A DNA stretch of 64,000 bases from Flavicella sp. (lineage in GTDB: Bacteria; Bacteroidota; Bacteroidia; Flavobacteriales; Flavobacteriaceae), in NCBI RefSeq assembly GCF_029238425.1, contig NZ_JAQWGB010000190.1, positions 1 to 64,000 of the forward strand, in the 5' to 3' direction. Shown here in pieces: positions 49,228 to 58,575 of this stretch; within the stretch, counting starts at the first letter, position 1, and each line of letters begins with the position of its first letter. A program made the translations under genes and the position numbers. The notes under the pieces were generated by a model. That model did not search any database, was not told the origin of the DNA, and saw nothing but the letters and a program-made list of their open reading frames with translations.

Positions 49228-50733
49228 TTATTCTATTAGTAATTTTGCAATTTTATCGGGGATGTTTTCGTTTGTGAATCCAAGTCCCTTCAATATCAGG
49301 TTGTAAATATCAGATTTTTTAACACCTTTTTTTAACACATTAATTATCGTAAGTTTTAATACATCTTCATCTATTGGCTCAGCTTCTTCAAAATATTCTA
49401 TAAAATCAGTATCAACATGTCGTTGTTTATTGATAGTATGATTTATAGCTCGTAATAAAATGTGTAACTTTTTCTTTTGAGAACTATTTAAAATATCGTT
49501 GATTTCATTTAATAAAGGAAATTCATCATTGATAGAATAGAATACTCCTTTTGTTGTCTGTATTCTTTTTAATAAATCAATATTACTATGGTCAACAGTT
49601 CTCCTTTGCTTTAACCCTCTATTGTTATATTCCTTTTTAGCTTGTTCTCTTAGCTCTATTAAATACCTAAGTACACCTGTTTTTAATTCATAAGGTATTT
49701 CAATTTTTGATTTAGCAACATTCAACTGTAACTTATCATCATTTATATTCTCAAATTCAATTTTTAATCTTGCTAGCTTAAGTTTTGTCTCCTTTTTTAT
49801 AATACCATTCCAACCTCCAAAAAAAATAATCCGATTCCCTCTATAGATATAGAGTCCTTCTAGATCCATTAAGTTTTTTTTTTGCGTAGTCCATGAATCT
49901 TCATTTTCAGTAGCTTCAACAGGTAATACATATGCATTCATTCTCAATACATCTTCCCCGAATTTCATTTCTTTTTCACCTAGGCCTCTTGCTACATCGC
50001 CGTTTGTAGAAATAAATGGGTCAAATGCTTCAACTCTCTCATTATTGATCCGTATAGATATAGCTCCTGTAGTCAGGTTCATGAATTTATGAAAGACAAT
50101 ACCTAAATATTCGGAAGTAACTGTGTTTATTTGTTCTTTGAAATGTTTGTATTGATTATCTGGATTGAGATAATTTTCAAACTTGTATAAGCCATCCCAT
50201 ATAACAATTGTATTTGGTGCGTAATTATCAAATGCCTTTAGGTGATTTTTTGACACCTCATTGTATTCTTGCAGTAACTCTAATATTTCTGTTTGATTAT
50301 TTACTATAATACGCCATTTTCCACACTTTTTCAAATAATTAACATCCCAGGTTCTCCCATGAAATTTATCAGTTCCTTTTTCTCTTGAAAGTACAGTAAA
50401 TTTTCTGGTTTGTGAAAAAGAAGCTGTTTTCATTCCTAAACCAAAACGTCCAAGATCTGTGACTTCACGTTTGTTTTCTACACTTTTACTTGGGAACATC
50501 ATGTTTTCAGAAAGATGAACTTCGTTCATTCCTATTCCATTATCGGTTATAAAAACCTTTAATGTATCACCTGTGTTACTTGACATTATTTCAATATTAC
50601 CAGCCTTAGCAGATATCGAATTATCTAATAAATCAGCAAGTGCCGTTTCAAGAGTGTAGCCTTGTTCCGCAATTGATTTGATTAAATGCTCTGGATTCGG
50701 AGAAGCATCTTCATACTCAATAGTTGTAACCAT
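49228..50733 (-). CDS. GHKL (HSP90/MORC/MutL-like) ATPase
   Basis: ALADLLDNSISAKAGNIEI, VFITDNGIGMNEVHL, DLGRFGLGMKTASFSQTRKFTVLS. Confidence 0.95.
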   Translation of the reverse strand: MVTTIEYEDASPNPEHLIKSIAEQGYTLETALADLLDNSISAKAGNIEIMSSNTGDTLKVFITDNGIGMNEVHLSENMMFPSKSVENKREVTDLGRFGLGMKTASFSQTRKFTVLSREKGTDKFHGRTWDVNYLKKCGKWRIIVNNQTEILELLQEYNEVSKNHLKAFDNYAPNTIVIWDGLYKFENYLNPDNQYKHFKEQINTVTSEYLGIVFHKFMNLTTGAISIRINNERVEAFDPFISTNGDVARGLGEKEMKFGEDVLRMNAYVLPVEATENEDSWTTQKKNLMDLEGLYIYRGNRIIFFGGWNGIIKKETKLKLARLKIEFENINDDKLQLNVAKSKIEIPYELKTGVLRYLIELREQAKKEYNNRGLKQRRTVDHSNIDLLKRIQTTKGVFYSINDEFPLLNEINDILNSSQKKKLHILLRAINHTINKQRHVDTDFIEYFEEAEPIDEDVLKLTIINVLKKGVKKSDIYNLILKGLGFTNENIPDKIAKLLIE

Positions 50734-50929
50734 TTATCTTTGAATTTTTTCAGCTAAAGATATAAAGTTTTGCGAAAATACATTTAGCATTTCTCAATAA
50801 AAAGACAAAAATCTCTTTATTGATAGTGTGTTGGTTAAATTCTCTTATTAATCAATACTTACTTGAAAGCCTGATGAGCATTTTGAATATTCAATATTTG
50901 AAAATTCTCTTCCCTTTATTCTAGTAAAA

Positions 50930-51361
50930 CTATTTGTTTATCAGTCTAAAAACATTAATTAAGTTATCCTCAATATATTTAATGATTTTCTTAATATCAC
51001 TAATGACATAAAATTCACCAACCATTGAGCCATCTGCATACAAAAGATAAGTTTTCTCCTTGTTCCTGATTAAGCCTTCTGCAATTCTTAAGTTTACACC
51101 ATTTACCGTCTTTTCAGCAATAGGATTGTCGTAATTAAATAGTTTTATTCGAATATCATCTTTCTCACGCCTAAAATGCTCCTCTACATTTCCATCAACA
51201 TAATTAGCTTCAATTTCTTTTTGCAGTGTCTCTAATTTGTTTTTATCTAAGAATTCCCCCCTGATTTCATCTCCTAACAAGTTAATTGTCTTTTTAATTT
51301 CTAGTTTTAGTTGTTTAGATGAATTACCATTTAGGTTTTCTTTATATTTAGTTACATCCAT
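50930..51361 (-). CDS. Hypothetical 143-aa protein upstream of the MORC/Z1 operon
   Basis: Continuous ORF on the same strand, 196 bp upstream of the GHKL gene; no family recognised. Confidence 0.6.
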   Translation of the reverse strand: MDVTKYKENLNGNSSKQLKLEIKKTINLLGDEIRGEFLDKNKLETLQKEIEANYVDGNVEEHFRREKDDIRIKLFNYDNPIAEKTVNGVNLRIAEGLIRNKEKTYLLYADGSMVGEFYVISDIKKIIKYIEDNLINVFRLINK

Positions 51362-51656
51362 ACACTTTTGTCTATTTCTTGAAATTATATTTATTCAAAA
51401 ATATAAAAATGCCTCTAGGTTTTTATGCTAAGTCAAAATCTTTTAGTATGAATGTGGTTTTAGTTGCCAGCACATTGCAGCTTGCTCCATTCGTACCTCA
51501 CTCCTCAACTCCAAAGAGCTGTCGTTCTCGTCATGTAAATACAATCAAATCCTCCGTAATAAAATCTTGCTGAATTAATACCTGTTAGGTTACGCACCCA
51601 TGGCACATTCCTTTTTTCGAAATTACAACAACTGGTATTTTAAATTATACTAATCT

Positions 51657-51686
51657 CGTACCCTGAGCCTGTTGCAGGGTCGTACC
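51657..51686. repeat. Divergent copy of the dispersed GTACCCTGAGC-TG-AGGGT palindrome
   Basis: cgtaccctgagcctgttgcagggtcgtacc. Confidence 0.6.
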
Positions 51687-51894
51687 AAAAAAAGCAAAAA
51701 GCCATTCCATTCAGTTCATTTCTATCGGCATATTTTCGGCAAGTAAGCAGTGTGTTAGTTCCGTACGCCAATTCGGGGTTAAGCGGTCTCTCTCCTAAAG
51801 TCGTTCGGACGCACCTCCCTTTATTTTTCAAAACCACTGATTACTAAACTTGATTATTTCGTCACAAAAAATAAATCGGCGCTACTTTCTTATA

Positions 51895-52058
51895 GGGCAC
51901 GCCCCTCGGGGGCAAAAACAAAAGTCTCACAGGCTTCTTTGCGGCTGAGGTTTCTTAATGTCAATCCAACAAACCATTACATTCATAACTCCCGTTTATA
52001 CTCCATTGATCACCCTTCCCCGCTTTTTTGTTTTTGCCCCACGTCCTGGGCGTTGCCC
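51895..52058. repeat. Inverted-repeat-bounded non-coding segment of about 165 bp
   Basis: GGGGCAAAAACAAAA (51909-51923) is the exact reverse complement of TTTTGTTTTTGCCCC (52026-52040); imperfect extension outward (gggcacgcccc / gggcgttgccc). Confidence 0.65.
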
Positions 52059-52132
52059 CCTTGCTATTCGCAAGCATCCCCCTTCCTGCCGGAGGCATCG
52101 GCTTTTAAAATTTTAAGCAAGGTTACTGCACA

Positions 52133-52172
52133 AAAAAACACACCAAACAAAAATGGCATGTGTTTTTTTTTA
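52133..52172. terminator. Hairpin with A/T-rich flanks
   Basis: aaaaaaacacaccaaacaaaaatggcatgtgttttttttt. Confidence 0.45.
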
Positions 52173-52496
52173 ATCAGCGTTGCGGTTGTTTGGCTTTGTT
52201 TTTTTAAGCAGCCATATAGCCCTTAAATTTTTAAAAGCATGGTATTGTTCTTTTTGCTAAAAAAATAAAAAAAGAAATAAAAAAATCATTAAGTTTGGTG
52301 TGAATAGCGCACGTTTAGTGTACTTAATCCACTAATAAAACGGTAAAACGCTACGTGATATAACATTATTACGTGTTGTATGCCATGCGAAAAAAGAGCC
52401 ACCGCACAAATAGCACATTTGGTTTTTGCCGACACACTGGCAAACGCTGAAAAAACCAAAAAAGCTGTTTTTTAGCCAACGCTCGAAAATAAAATT

Positions 52497-55460
52497 ATGT
52501 TAGAAGTCCGAAGAGGTATAGCAGCAAAAAGTTACGAAAACTCGTTTTTTAGGGAGTTTGCAAAGAACCTTTCTCAAATGTTTGAGAAATATAATATGGA
52601 CGGCTTATTGGTAGGCAATTCTCAGTGCACTGTTGAAAACCGATTGCAAATTGACGCTCTTCTGATAACACAAAATGTTGTCTGTATTATAGATTTCAAA
52701 AATTTTGGTGGCGAAATCACTTTGCCTAGAACTTCCGATATTCTTTATGGAAGATGGACTGACAGTAACGGAGAAATGGTTAAAGGAGGAAGTTCTATCA
52801 ACCCTTATTGTCAACTTAAAACACAACGCAAAAGATTTTATGATGTGTTTAAGTCAAGTATAGAGTCAAAACTGGCAAAAGACAACTACTTCAACCCTGG
52901 GCATACAGTTAGAATTGTCTGTTTTCAGAAAGAAATTCATCTAAACGGTGAGATTCCTCCAGAAGATGAAGTGAATTTCAAAATCATACATCATGGAAAT
53001 TACTTAGAGAAGATCAAGGACATCATTGATGTTAATGATAAGGAGGTAAACTTAAAAAGAGATTCATATCAAAGTTTCATGAACGTTTTTGAAGCAGACA
53101 CATTTGATTTAGAAGAATCTTATGGTAAAACATTTGAATACATCAACGAAGCATCTGAACTCAACTTTGAAGGGCTAAGAATTGATCAGAAATCTGCACT
53201 TAGCGAGTTTCGTTCTTTTTTAAAGGAAGATGAAGAGAGAGTTTTTATTCTCCAAGGTACATCTAATAGTGGCAAAACACATTTGATTCCATTTTTAAAA
53301 GATTTATCATTTGAAAACGGAATATCACAAGTTGAGATTCTGGCTCCATCAAGTAGAATCGCCAATAATCTTGTTAGTAAAATTGATGATATAGGCAGCC
53401 TATATTCTTACATATATGGTGGCAATCAAATTTCAGAACATGAAGAAGGTGATGATGATACTGAACAAGATGACAAAGAAAAAAATAGAATTGATATTGT
53501 TCCCTTGAAAAGGTCTGATAATGAAGATAATGCACTGTTTATTATTGATGAATCTCAATTAATTTCAGATAGCTACCACCAATCCATGGATTTAAGGTTT
53601 GGTTCAGGTTATTTGCTAAAAGACTTCATAAAGTTCTTGAATATAAGTGAATCAAAAAGAAAGGTCATTTTTATAGGGGATTGTTATCAAATTTCATTGG
53701 GTAAACCAAATGAAAATCCATTGTCAACCACATATCTAAATGAAAAATACGAGTTACAAGTACGAGCTTTTCAGTTAGATGATAATCCTGATAGAAATAT
53801 AATCTTGGACAATGCCCTTTCTTGTGTGTCAGGTTTACGTCAAAACCTGTTTAATAGATTGGCATTCAGTTTTTCTAAGAGTTTTTATCACACCGAAAAG
53901 GAAGAGGTTAAGTCAATTATAAAGCAATACTTTGATAATTCAATTGATGTCAAATTTTTGACCTATACAAATGAAGAGTCGCAAAAGGTAAATTTATGGA
54001 TTAAAAAAGTTATCCTTCAAAACAGTGAGGATTTATCTATTGGCGACTTACTTCTTTTAAACAACAATATCAGTACTGAAGAGGTTGATAACCCCTTTTC
54101 GAAGCCTCAAAAGGTATATAATGGTCAGTTTTTTATTTGCGAATCAAGTGGAGATTCTTCGATAGAAAAAGTTGAATTGAAGAGTAGTAAAACTGTGGAA
54201 CTCAAATTAAGAGAGTTAACAGTAAAACTTTTGGGAAAAGGGGTTACTGTTCAACTTTTAGCACTTGAAAATTATCGAAATAATCCCAAAGGAGAACTCT
54301 CAGAAGATGAAACTATTGCTATCAAAATATTACTAAACAGAGAATTAAGAATTCTACAAGAGAAAAATCCTTTTGAGAAATCTTCTCTATACCAAAACTT
54401 AATTAACTCTGAGGAATACAAGTCCAAAGAGTTAGAAATATCAGATTTGAAAAAGCTTTTTGATTCAAGAGAAAAAGTTAAAACAAGGTTGGAAGCCGAA
54501 GAAAGACAACTAAGGGTTTTGACCAATAAAATAAAAAGAAAATACAGGGTTGAATTGGAAAGGGAATTGATGAAGAACCCTTCATCTAAATACTACAAAA
54601 TAAAGAACCTTGCATTGTTAAGGTTTGGATGGGCGATGAATGTTCATAAAGCTATGTCCTACAAATGGGATAATGTGATATTCAATGTTGATTGGAATGG
54701 TGGTATAGCTAATGCTTCTTATTTTAAATGGTTATATACAGGGGTTACAAGAGCAAAAGAGAAAATTCATTTATTGAATTATGAAGGTATATGTCCTACT
54801 CTAAAGACTGAATTTAAAGATATAGCGACTGATTCTGCTGTAAAAAAGGATTACTACGTCATAATTGATAAGGATAAGCAACTTACAGATTCCGACAATG
54901 AAATTCTGAATCGAATACACATGAATGATTCTGATAATAAAGAATTAGTAGTAGGGCTTTATAAAACGGTTGAAACCAAGATTTTTTCAAGAAATCTAAC
55001 TATTAAAGCCATAGAGCATCCAAATTATCAGCAAGTCTATACACTTTCCGATGGTACTAATGATGTTAAAATCAGATTTTATTACGATGGAAAGCTTCGG
55101 GTAAAAGCACCTACCATACAAAGCGGAAATAACCAAGATTTCAACAAGTTAGTACTGGATATTCTAGTAAAAAATCGGAAACTAAATGACTTCTCAATAA
55201 TTAAAGATTCTTGGAGAAGAGAGTTTTATGAACTTTTGGAAAGACAGTTTAATACAAATGGACTTTTTATTCAAAGTATAATTCAAAACCCATATAAAGA
55301 CTTTGTAAGTGTCTCTTCAGAAAATGAGGAAAGTATAGATTTTGATGTAAACTACAATGGTGATGGCTTCATCAGCTCAATCCTTGCGAGGCAATACTCA
55401 GATGAAAATTTATGGGTTCAGTTGATGGAATTTGTAAAAAAATCAAATCATGGAGAATAG
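52497..55460 (+). CDS. NERD-domain nuclease / SF1 (DUF2075-like) helicase fusion
   Basis: N-term NRLQIDALLITQNVVCIIDFKNFGGEI (NERD); Walker A ILQGTSNSGKTHLI; Walker B ALFIIDESQLIS; FIGDCYQI; late motif NVHKAMSYKWDNVIF...YFKWLYTGVTRAKEKIHLL. Confidence 0.87.
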   Translation: MLEVRRGIAAKSYENSFFREFAKNLSQMFEKYNMDGLLVGNSQCTVENRLQIDALLITQNVVCIIDFKNFGGEITLPRTSDILYGRWTDSNGEMVKGGSSINPYCQLKTQRKRFYDVFKSSIESKLAKDNYFNPGHTVRIVCFQKEIHLNGEIPPEDEVNFKIIHHGNYLEKIKDIIDVNDKEVNLKRDSYQSFMNVFEADTFDLEESYGKTFEYINEASELNFEGLRIDQKSALSEFRSFLKEDEERVFILQGTSNSGKTHLIPFLKDLSFENGISQVEILAPSSRIANNLVSKIDDIGSLYSYIYGGNQISEHEEGDDDTEQDDKEKNRIDIVPLKRSDNEDNALFIIDESQLISDSYHQSMDLRFGSGYLLKDFIKFLNISESKRKVIFIGDCYQISLGKPNENPLSTTYLNEKYELQVRAFQLDDNPDRNIILDNALSCVSGLRQNLFNRLAFSFSKSFYHTEKEEVKSIIKQYFDNSIDVKFLTYTNEESQKVNLWIKKVILQNSEDLSIGDLLLLNNNISTEEVDNPFSKPQKVYNGQFFICESSGDSSIEKVELKSSKTVELKLRELTVKLLGKGVTVQLLALENYRNNPKGELSEDETIAIKILLNRELRILQEKNPFEKSSLYQNLINSEEYKSKELEISDLKKLFDSREKVKTRLEAEERQLRVLTNKIKRKYRVELERELMKNPSSKYYKIKNLALLRFGWAMNVHKAMSYKWDNVIFNVDWNGGIANASYFKWLYTGVTRAKEKIHLLNYEGICPTLKTEFKDIATDSAVKKDYYVIIDKDKQLTDSDNEILNRIHMNDSDNKELVVGLYKTVETKIFSRNLTIKAIEHPNYQQVYTLSDGTNDVKIRFYYDGKLRVKAPTIQSGNNQDFNKLVLDILVKNRKLNDFSIIKDSWRREFYELLERQFNTNGLFIQSIIQNPYKDFVSVSSENEESIDFDVNYNGDGFISSILARQYSDENLWVQLMEFVKKSNHGE

Positions 55461-58038
55461 TGATGTCTTTGATATTAGAAAGGAAGCAAAGGATTTAAGA
55501 GGTCAATCTAAAATCAATAAGTTGCTTGAAGGAGCCGGAATTGCTAACAATATTTTCCGAAACGGTGAAGGTGATGAATGGACTAAGAAAGCTTTAGCAT
55601 GGGTACTGATTGATCTGGTAAAAGAGTTCATTTCTTTGGGGGATATTAGTAATGCAGAACAATATTATAATCAGCTTCTCCAAATTGATTTTTATGAATC
55701 AGACGATATAGTTTCAAATCAAATACAGTTTCTAAAACCTAAAATTGATGTTCAGTACAAAGAAATAAAGCAAGCAGAAGATTTAAGTAAAGCGAACAAA
55801 CATTCAGAGGCATTCAGCCTGATGAAACAACTGATAGCATCAGGTAAATTAAAACCCATGCATAATGAATCTTATGGATGGATAATTTACCGTTATATTA
55901 AATCTGAAATTAATACGCTTGATTCTGTCAGTGTACGAAAGTATTTGTGGGACTATATGAATCTTAAAAATGATAGACCTTCAATGCTCCATTCAATGAT
56001 TTTAAACTTTGGGCTTAACTATTCTAAAGAGCACTCAGATTTTAATTTATTGAACTTCTTTAACCTATGGAGACCAGGAAATCTGAGATATGAGGATAAG
56101 ACAAACTCTGAACATGAAGGGAATAATATACCCTCACTTATATCTAGGATTTGTAGAGAATTAATTGATAAAGACTATTCATTTGATGTTGCTGAATTTA
56201 TTGATAAGGTAAAATTTGAAAGTTCAGACTGGGGTTTCTCCTCTTACGAGACGATAGACTTATTAAGAGAACCGTTTTTTTGGAAGACCTATAATTATCA
56301 AAAGACTAAACAATGGGATGAACTATGGAAATCTTTTGATTTTTATGTTGAGAATTATTCTATAGCTCCAGCTTCAGAATGGCATTCAAAAATTTTAAGT
56401 CTTGCAGAAAGAAATATGACAGAAGTAAATGCTTGGAGATTTTTTGATTTTTTCAAGGGGTGGAATCCCAGCCTCCTTACTTCGCATGATTGGAAAGATG
56501 TTGAAAAGGATGATAAAACCTATAAGTCCATAGGTGTAAAAGCAGTGAAAAAGGCTTTTGAGCATTTAAAAACAAATCAAGAAACTGATTTAAACTGGTT
56601 GATTAAGGCGTATGAAGAAGGTGTAAATAAGTGTCCAGAAAATGAATGGCTAAAAAGAGAATTAGCGATCCTATATGAAAAGGACGGAGATATTGATAAA
56701 TCAATCACTATATATAAAGAACTAGCACTTGAATTATATGATAAACCATATTATTGGAACGAATTTTCAAGCTTAGTAAAGAATAATGAAGATCTGCATT
56801 TGTCAATGCTCTGTAAGGCAGCTTTGATTGAACAAAATGATGATTTCCTTGGGGATGTGCGTTTAGCGTTAGCTGTTGTTTTCGAAAGGAAAAATTTGAT
56901 TCAGGAGGCAGGAATCGAGCTAAATCTATATAAAGAAAATAGACAAAAAAATCAGTGGAAAATCGGTACTGATGTTGATGAGCTGACATCAAAAATAAAA
57001 CTTGTAGAAGGTAGTAATACTGAAAAGTATAAAGAACTCAAAGGAATGGCTGAAGAGTTCGCTTTCAATGATCTTCCTTGGATTGCACTTGTATATATTG
57101 ATAGCTTCAAAGATAAAAAAGGAAGAACAAGATGGGGGTTCTCAGACGGAAAGGGAATAGAAATATCTCCCTTGAAGAAGTTTTTCAATCTCAAAAACCT
57201 CAATTTAGGTAAGGTGCTCAATTTTAAACTAAAGGAAACGACTAAGGAGATTGATGACTCAAAGAGCTACTGGCTACCGTCAAAAAAGATTAAAGAATAT
57301 AATCCACTTATATACAGAATCACGGAATTAGAAAAATGGTCAACTTTTGAAAATGAATATGCGATTGTTGATTACATCAACCAGGATAAGAATGTAATTC
57401 ATGCAATAACTTTCTCAAATCAAGAAATCTTCTTTAAATCGAACCCAAAAGACTTCAAGAAAAACGATCTTATATCTGGCAAAAGAATTCGGAAAAAAGA
57501 TGGTGATGCTTTCAGAGTCAAGTTGGTGAATATCCAAAAGGAGCCAAACAATAAGGCGATATTTGAAATTGAGCCAAAAATCGCTGTTGTGGATGGTGTC
57601 AATCATTCCAAATCACTGTTCCATTTTGTAGTCAATTCCAAAATTGATGGAATTGTAAGGTTCAATGAAACCGAATTACGACCCAGTGAAGGTGATTTTA
57701 TAGAGGTGCGACTTTTGTCGAAAAAGGATAAGAAGAAAGGAATAGTTCGCTTTAAGGTTATTACCATTGATAAAACGGAAAAAATAAATGATAGCTTACT
57801 AAAAGCTACGACTGGAGAAATTGAGCTAAAATACAAATCGAATTACGGCACAAGAGAATATTACGAGCTAGATGAGGAAGAAAAAAACAGTTTAAGTGCA
57901 GATTTTGCCTTCATGGGTGATTTTTATATTCCTCAATTCTTACTTGAAAAACACAATATAAAGAGTAATTGCTTTGGCAAGATAAAAGCTATTAATGATG
58001 GTAGTAAATGGAAGGTCTTAGACTTGGAAATACTGTAA
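55450..58038 (+). CDS. Large TPR-repeat protein with C-terminal OB/cold-shock-like repeats; partner of the NERD-helicase
   Basis: ATG overlaps the helicase stop by 11 bp; TPR-like NEWLKRELAILYEKDGDIDKSITIYKELALELYDKPYYWNEFSSL; C-term beta-rich modules (SKIDGIVRFNETELRPSEGDFIEVRLLSKKDKKKGIVRFKVI). Confidence 0.72.
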   Translation: MENSDVFDIRKEAKDLRGQSKINKLLEGAGIANNIFRNGEGDEWTKKALAWVLIDLVKEFISLGDISNAEQYYNQLLQIDFYESDDIVSNQIQFLKPKIDVQYKEIKQAEDLSKANKHSEAFSLMKQLIASGKLKPMHNESYGWIIYRYIKSEINTLDSVSVRKYLWDYMNLKNDRPSMLHSMILNFGLNYSKEHSDFNLLNFFNLWRPGNLRYEDKTNSEHEGNNIPSLISRICRELIDKDYSFDVAEFIDKVKFESSDWGFSSYETIDLLREPFFWKTYNYQKTKQWDELWKSFDFYVENYSIAPASEWHSKILSLAERNMTEVNAWRFFDFFKGWNPSLLTSHDWKDVEKDDKTYKSIGVKAVKKAFEHLKTNQETDLNWLIKAYEEGVNKCPENEWLKRELAILYEKDGDIDKSITIYKELALELYDKPYYWNEFSSLVKNNEDLHLSMLCKAALIEQNDDFLGDVRLALAVVFERKNLIQEAGIELNLYKENRQKNQWKIGTDVDELTSKIKLVEGSNTEKYKELKGMAEEFAFNDLPWIALVYIDSFKDKKGRTRWGFSDGKGIEISPLKKFFNLKNLNLGKVLNFKLKETTKEIDDSKSYWLPSKKIKEYNPLIYRITELEKWSTFENEYAIVDYINQDKNVIHAITFSNQEIFFKSNPKDFKKNDLISGKRIRKKDGDAFRVKLVNIQKEPNNKAIFEIEPKIAVVDGVNHSKSLFHFVVNSKIDGIVRFNETELRPSEGDFIEVRLLSKKDKKKGIVRFKVITIDKTEKINDSLLKATTGEIELKYKSNYGTREYYELDEEEKNSLSADFAFMGDFYIPQFLLEKHNIKSNCFGKIKAINDGSKWKVLDLEIL

Positions 58039-58169
58039 TGCTTACCCTTCTCAGTCATACATATTGCCAAGTTGCTCAATGCCAATGCGTAATCCAAAAC
58101 TTACCAAAGAGCATGTCTGCCAACCGTACAGTGGTAAACCGACACAGCCTGCTACAAAAGGAAAAATGA

Positions 58170-58260
58170 CATGGGCATACAATACTGTATATAGCCAATA
58201 GGGCTTTCGGTGGGTTAAGAAAGTTTGGTGGTTATCTGAAACACCGCCAAGCTAAAATTT
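58170..58260. repeat. Structured non-coding sequence downstream of the NERD-helicase pair
   Basis: catgggcatacaatac...gccaatagggctttcggtgggttaagaaagTTTGGTGGttatctgaaacaCCGCCAAgc; partly inverted match to the 52371-52389 sequence. Confidence 0.5.
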
Positions 58261-58369
58261 TGATATTTAAACAAAGTAAATTAAATAAAAAAGTTTAGCT
58301 CGGCTCAGTGGCAAACCAATACTCCATCTGTATCAAATACCCTACTGCCCATATACTAAACGTTGACAA

Positions 58370-58416
58370 TAATCCAAAAGAAGCAAGATCACCTGCTACT
58401 TTTGGATTATTTTTTT
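58370..58416 (+). terminator. Rho-independent terminator
   Basis: TAATCCAAAAG (58370-58380) / CTTTTGGATTA (58399-58409) followed by TTTTTTT. Confidence 0.65.
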
Positions 58417-58569
58417 CCAGAGAATATTAAGTAGGAGGGATACAATAAAACTTACAATAGCACCAATAGCTGCACAAACGATTGTTGCAATGAGTTGTTC
58501 TGTATGTATGCCTAAAACGGTACTAAAAAATGTACCTCCCAAAAAACCAGCCTTTAGATTTGAGTCCAT
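58396..58569 (-). CDS. 57-aa small membrane protein (holin-like topology)
   Basis: MDSNLKAGFLGGTFFSTVLGIHTEQLIATIVCAAIGAIVSFIVSLLLNILWKKIIQK*; below ORF-track length cutoff. Confidence 0.65.
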   Translation of the reverse strand: MDSNLKAGFLGGTFFSTVLGIHTEQLIATIVCAAIGAIVSFIVSLLLNILWKKIIQK

Positions 58570-58575
58570 AAGGTT

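Noticed and set aside
51640-51837. 65-aa minus ORF MVLKNKGRCVRTTLGERPLNPEL...
   Set aside because: Lies in non-coding DNA and ends inside a dispersed palindromic repeat; no start context or family support.
51939-52226. 95-aa plus ORF spanning the inverted-repeat segment
   Set aside because: Its frame is explained by repeat/structured DNA; Cys/Pro-rich nonsense-like composition.
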